DNA from: Methylobacterium sp. E-005
Lineage (GTDB): Bacteria; Pseudomonadota; Alphaproteobacteria; Rhizobiales; Beijerinckiaceae
NCBI RefSeq assembly: GCF_022829725.1
Contig: NZ_JAKSYG010000174.1
Location: forward strand, 1-55,455
Length of the DNA: 55,455 nt
Direction: 5' to 3'
This document shows, piece after piece, positions 51,803 to 55,455 of the stretch. A model generated the notes under the pieces. The model worked only from the letters and a program-made list of their open reading frames with translations. It had not been told where the DNA came from and did no database searches. Both the position numbers and the translations under genes were made by a program. Each line of letters starts with the position of its first letter. Positions within the stretch are counted from its first letter, which is position 1.

Positions 51803-52288
51803 ATGGCGACCCTGCAGTCCCTCGCCGACCTCAACCGGGCGAATACCGGCGCAGCCGATTCCGCCAACGAGGCCCCCGTCCACGTCCAGAAGCTGGACGC
51901 GCAAGGGCGTGCCTACGCCACCGGCAAGCGCAAGGACGCGGTCGCCCGCGTCTGGATCAAGCCCGGCAACGGCACGGTCACGATCAACAAGCGCCCGGTC
52001 GAGACCTACTTCGCCCGTCCGGTGCTGCGCATGATCCTGCGCCAGCCGCTGGAGATCGCCGGCCGCGTCGACCAGTACGACATCACCGTCACGGTGGCGG
52101 GCGGCGGCCTCTCGGGTCAGGCCGGCGCGGTGCGCCACGGCCTGTCGAAGGCCCTGACCTACTACGAGCCGGAGCTGCGCGCGCCGCTGAAGCGCGAAGG
52201 CTTCCTCACCCGCGACGCCCGCGTGGTCGAGCGTAAGAAGTACGGCCGCAAGAAGGCCCGCCGCAGCTTCCAGTTCTCCAAGCGTTAA
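51803..52288 (+). CDS. rpsI: 30S ribosomal protein S9
   Basis: 161 residues from ATG 51803, 2 bp after rplM. The conserved core starts at [20 protein letters not shown] and ends with the family's RNA-contacting tail ([18 protein letters not shown]). The N-terminal extension of about 35 residues is typical of Alphaproteobacteria. Followed by a strong terminator. Confidence 0.97.
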   Translation: MATLQSLADLNRANTGAADSANEAPVHVQKLDAQGRAYATGKRKDAVARVWIKPGNGTVTINKRPVETYFARPVLRMILRQPLEIAGRVDQYDITVTVAGGGLSGQAGAVRHGLSKALTYYEPELRAPLKREGFLTRDARVVERKKYGRKKARRSFQFSKR

Positions 52289-52317
52289 GACATCCGGTCA
52301 CACCGGTGTCACGGAGA

Positions 52318-52346
52318 GGGCGGCTCCTGCGGGGGCCGCCCTTTTT
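52318..52346 (+). terminator. intrinsic terminator of rplM-rpsI
   Basis: GGGCGGC-N10-GCCGCCC stem followed by TTTTT, 30 bp after the rpsI stop. Confidence 0.85.
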
Positions 52347-52457
52347 GCGTTTCTGACGGTCTGGTACGGCCGTTGACACGATGGTGCAGTGCGATCACCT
52401 GAACAGCCGGCCCCGACTCGGGCGGCGCATGGGACTCTTGTAAGAGCGAGACGGACG

Positions 52458-53408
52458 ATGGCTGGCGACGGCGCGAAGAAGCCCACCGTGTTCATCGACG
52501 GCGAGGCCGGCACGACCGGTCTCGGCATCCGCGAGCGCCTGGAGCGCGACGGGCGGGTCGCCCTGCGCAGCATCGCCCCCGAGCACCGCAAGGACCCGGA
52601 GGTCAAGCGGGCCTTGCTCGCCGAGGTCGATCTCGTCGTGCTCTGCTTACCCGACGCGGCCGCCAAGGAGACCGTGGCGCTGGCCGACAGCCTGCCCGGC
52701 GGCGGCCCCCGCATCCTCGACGCCAGCACGGCCCATCGCGTCGCCGAGGGCTGGACCTACGGATTCCCGGAGATGACCCGGGCGCAGGGCGCCGCGATCG
52801 CCCGGGCCCGGCGGGTGGCCAATCCCGGCTGCTACCCGACGGGGGGCATCGCGCTCCTGCGGCCCCTGGTGGAGGGCGGCCTGATCCCCGCCGATCACCC
52901 GATCAGCGTCAACGCGATCAGCGGCTACAGCGGCGGCGGCAAAAGCATGATCGAGGCCTACGAGCAGGGCACGGCGCCGCCGTTCCTGCTCTACGGCCTG
53001 GGTTTCGCCCACAAGCACGTGCCGGAGCTGCAGCGTTACAGCGCGCTCGCCCGCCGGCCGATCTTCGCGCCCTCCGTGGGCAATTTCCGGCAGGGCATGC
53101 TGGTGAGCGTGCCGCTCCACCTCGATGCGCTGCCGGGCAAGCCTGCCGCCGCCGACCTGGAGGCTGCGCTCCGCGACTGGTACGCCGACCGGCCGCTGGT
53201 GCAGGTCATGGCCGGCGCTGCTACGGGGGCGCAGGGCGAGACGATCGAGCCGGAGGGTCTCAACGACACCGACCGGCTGGAGCTGCGCGTGTTCGGCTCG
53301 TCCGAGCACCGGCAGGCAATGCTGGTGGCGCGCCTCGACAATCTCGGCAAGGGCGCCTCCGGGGCGGCTGTGCAGAATCTCGGGCTGATGCTCGGCCTCG
53401 ACGGCTGA
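52458..53408 (+). CDS. argC: N-acetyl-gamma-glutamyl-phosphate reductase
   Basis: 316 residues from ATG 52458. Third step of arginine synthesis: NADPH-dependent reduction of N-acetylglutamyl phosphate to the semialdehyde. NADP-binding start ([18 protein letters not shown]), catalytic Cys125 in [10 protein letters not shown], and a C-terminal [20 protein letters not shown]. The length and N-terminus are those of the short (type 2) ArgC form. Placement after rplM-rpsI is common in Rhizobiales. Confidence 0.93.
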   Translation: MAGDGAKKPTVFIDGEAGTTGLGIRERLERDGRVALRSIAPEHRKDPEVKRALLAEVDLVVLCLPDAAAKETVALADSLPGGGPRILDASTAHRVAEGWTYGFPEMTRAQGAAIARARRVANPGCYPTGGIALLRPLVEGGLIPADHPISVNAISGYSGGGKSMIEAYEQGTAPPFLLYGLGFAHKHVPELQRYSALARRPIFAPSVGNFRQGMLVSVPLHLDALPGKPAAADLEAALRDWYADRPLVQVMAGAATGAQGETIEPEGLNDTDRLELRVFGSSEHRQAMLVARLDNLGKGASGAAVQNLGLMLGLDG

Positions 53409-53449
53409 GGATCCGGCTCCATCGCCCGATGCAGGGAAGCGGGGCCCGG

Positions 53450-53464
53450 GGCCTTCCGAAGGCC
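53450..53464. terminator. hairpin after argC
   Basis: GGCCTTCCGAAGGCC with further pairing outside it (AGCGGGGC... / ...GCGGGGCTT, imperfect). A short AT-rich stretch (TTATTTA) follows. Probable end of the argC transcript. Confidence 0.4.
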
Positions 53465-53645
53465 GCGGGGCTTATTTACCGCGCGCCGGTGATCCGATAG
53501 GGCGGGTGCTTGATGACGGCGCGCTCCGCTGCGGCTCCGCGCGCATGCGTCCGATCCGCCTTGAGACACGCAAGCCGCGTCGGTTGGTCAGGATTCACGC
53601 AGCAGGTCGGAAAGGCCGAGGGAGCGGCTTGGTGAGATTGATCGC

Positions 53646-55455
53646 GTGACGCGGCTGAAAGCTCTGTCCCACCGCATCCCGGTGTCACGCTGGGTGCGGG
53701 CGCGCGGCGCGCCGCTGCTGGCCCGCCTGACCGGACCCGCCCTGCCGCCGGCCCACGACCTCGCCAGCGCCGGGGCGCAGATCGCGGCCCTCACGCCCCA
53801 CTTCGACGCCGCCTTCTACGCCACGTGGTACGGCATCACCGCCGATCCCGTGCGCGACTACCTCGTCCACGGATGGCGCGAGGGCCGCGACCCCCGCCCG
53901 GACTTCGCCTCCGCCGCCTACCTCGACGCCCATCCCCACCTCGCCCGCGCCGGCATCAACCCGTTCCTGCACGCCCTCGTGCGCCGGGCCGGCAGCCTCG
54001 CTGACGCCGGCACCGCGACCCTGCCCCGGCCCGACACCGATCAGGCCCTGCGGCTGGCCCGGCGTCTGGTCGACGGGCCGTTCTACCTCGCCGCCAACCC
54101 CGACCTGCGGGCCGCCGGCGTCGACCCGGCCGACCACTACATGGCCTCGGGCTGGCGCGAGGGCCGCGAGCCGGCGCCCCGGTTCGACACCCTGGCCTAC
54201 TGCCTGACCCACGCCATCACCTACGCCACCCAGAACCCGCTGGTGCACTACGTGCTCACCGGCGGCCCCGCCCGGCCCGACCGGGAGGCCGGCCTCGCGC
54301 TGCGGGTCGCGACCCTGGCGCCCTACTTCGACGCCGATCACTACCGGGCCGGCCTGGAGGCGGCGGGGGGCGGGCTGGCGGACGCGCTGGCGCAGGCCTC
54401 CGACGCCGAGCTGCTGCGCGCCTACGTGGACGGCGGCTGGCGGGCGTTCATCAGCCCGCGGCCGGACTTCGACCCGGCGGGCTTCGTGCAGGCGCGGGCC
54501 GGCAGCCGGGCGGTGAGCGACGACCCGTTCTTCCGCTACGTGGCCGAGACGCGGCTCGCCGGGGGTGAGCCGTTCACGGAGGCCGAGCGGCTGAACGTGC
54601 CTGCGGTGGACGCGGACTGGTACCGGGCGACCTACCCGGATGTGGGCGGGCAGGCACCGTATCTGCACTTTGCCGGTTCGGGCTGGCGGGAGCTGCGCGA
54701 TCCGGGCCCGGGGCGCTCGACGCTCGACGCGCTGCTGCTTGTGTGCGGACTGCGGCCGGCGCGGGCTCCGATCGCCGACACGGGCTGGCTCGGGGCGATC
54801 GGGCGGGGGTCTGAGGATCGGCCGGCGGACCGGGATGCGGCGCTGGCGCGTCAGGCGCGGCTGATCGCGGGTCACTTCGACCACGGCTTCTACCGGGCGC
54901 GCTACGGCGTGGCCGCGGAGGCGGACGCGGTGCGCGACTATTGCGACACGGGCTGGCGCCTCGGACGCAACCCGAGGCCCGACTTCAACGGACAGGCCTA
55001 TCTCGCCGCGCATCCGGGGGTCCGCGAGACCGGCGTGGCGCCCTTCGTCCACTTCCTGGCGACGGCTTTGCTGCACGGCGCCGACATCTCGGCCGGCGCC
55101 TTCAACCCACGCTACGGGTCACCGGACACCCGGGAGGCGGCGCTCGCGGACGAGATGCGCCTGATCGCCCCCCATTTCGATGCCGCCTACTATGCCCAGC
55201 GCTATCCCGATACCGCGAATGCGGACGGCGGCCCGCTCGCTCATTTCGTCGCCTATGGCCAGCACGAGGGTCGTAACCCGAGCCAGACCTTCTCCATCGC
55301 GTTCTACCAGGAGACCTACGGCCACCTGTTCGGTCCAGGGGAGTCGCCGTTCCTGCACTACGTGCGCGTGGGCCGCGCCGCCGGCCTGATGGGCTGCCCC
55401 GAGGATCTCGGGACCCTGCCGCCGCTCACCGCCCCCGACCCGCACGACTGGGACA
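53646..55455 (+). CDS. large repeat protein with FD...GWREGRDP motifs, incomplete at the right edge
   Basis: From GTG 53646 the frame is open for at least 603 codons with no stop before the edge. It is built from about six imperfect units of roughly 65-100 residues. Each holds HFDAAFY-type and GWREGRDPRPDF-type motifs followed by AYLDAHP...NPFLH; examples start near 53790, 54070, 54310, 54600, 54870 and 55170. Such repeats occur before glycosyltransferase domains in Methylobacterium and relatives, where they may bind sugar polymers or partners. Function of this one is open; the catalytic part may lie beyond the window. The ribosome site is moderate (GGTGAG). Confidence 0.8.
   Translation, partial: MTRLKALSHRIPVSRWVRARGAPLLARLTGPALPPAHDLASAGAQIAALTPHFDAAFYATWYGITADPVRDYLVHGWREGRDPRPDFASAAYLDAHPHLARAGINPFLHALVRRAGSLADAGTATLPRPDTDQALRLARRLVDGPFYLAANPDLRAAGVDPADHYMASGWREGREPAPRFDTLAYCLTHAITYATQNPLVHYVLTGGPARPDREAGLALRVATLAPYFDADHYRAGLEAAGGGLADALAQASDAELLRAYVDGGWRAFISPRPDFDPAGFVQARAGSRAVSDDPFFRYVAETRLAGGEPFTEAERLNVPAVDADWYRATYPDVGGQAPYLHFAGSGWRELRDPGPGRSTLDALLLVCGLRPARAPIADTGWLGAIGRGSEDRPADRDAALARQARLIAGHFDHGFYRARYGVAAEADAVRDYCDTGWRLGRNPRPDFNGQAYLAAHPGVRETGVAPFVHFLATALLHGADISAGAFNPRYGSPDTREAALADEMRLIAPHFDAAYYAQRYPDTANADGGPLAHFVAYGQHEGRNPSQTFSIAFYQETYGHLFGPGESPFLHYVRVGRAAGLMGCPEDLGTLPPLTAPDPHDWD

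Noticed and set aside
53685..55076. 463-codon minus-strand frame antisense to the repeat protein
   Set aside because: Shadow frame: long by GC bias, whereas the plus strand shows clear protein repeats.

Overview
The window is GC-rich and reads like a chromosomal segment of an alphaproteobacterium of the Methylobacterium type. This is an inference from the rplM-rpsI-argC block, a VipA/TviB-type sugar dehydrogenase, a cyo oxidase operon next to an MHS-family transporter, many Crp/Fnr proteins, a DUF6894 protein and many tiny Rhizobiales-style hypothetical genes. No rRNA or tRNA gene and no CRISPR array was seen.

Layout. 1-21 kb is accessory and scarred: an IS3-family end at the left edge, a Panacea-type toxin-antitoxin pair (0.9-1.9 kb), decayed DNA carrying repeated LacI-type palindromes, small stress-like genes (3-8 kb), then a cluster of Crp-type regulators (9-13.6 kb) in which a regulator plus a small partner gene occurs three times. 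It continues with a decayed 14.4-15 kb frame, a GAF/EAL phosphodiesterase and a PAS protein, a serine-recombinase scrap, small hypothetical genes and an IS6-type transposase remnant. 21.4-28.4 kb is one catabolic unit: nitrilase, periplasmic binding protein, LivH, a LivM-LivG fusion and LivF, divergent from a LysR regulator. 28.6-37.2 kb is an oxygen-response and respiration block: two FNR-type regulators with a four-cysteine set, FNR-like boxes, a possible hemerythrin-like protein, cyoABCD and an MHS transporter. A near-perfect FNR/FixK-type palindrome lies in the cyoA promoter region.

37.2-45.2 kb holds a decayed repeat patch and then a minus-strand MacAB-TolC-like export cluster (HlyD adaptor, TolC, MacB-like permease, MacB-like ATPase). 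It encloses two less GC-rich genes of unknown function, one with a signal peptide and an in-frame amber stop; these are candidate cargo. 45.7-49 kb carries very small membrane and cytosolic hypothetical genes, including ones shorter than 60 residues, and a frameshifted MmgE/PrpD tail. 49.2-55.5 kb is core-like: sugar-nucleotide dehydrogenase, CoA-binding protein, rplM-rpsI with a promoter and terminator-like leader, argC, and a long repeat protein with no stop codon before the right edge.

The parts most worth following are the triplicated Crp-plus-small-partner module, the FNR-box network around cyo, and the export cluster with its amber-interrupted cargo candidate. Identity, repeat and composition statements were made by eye, without any database search.
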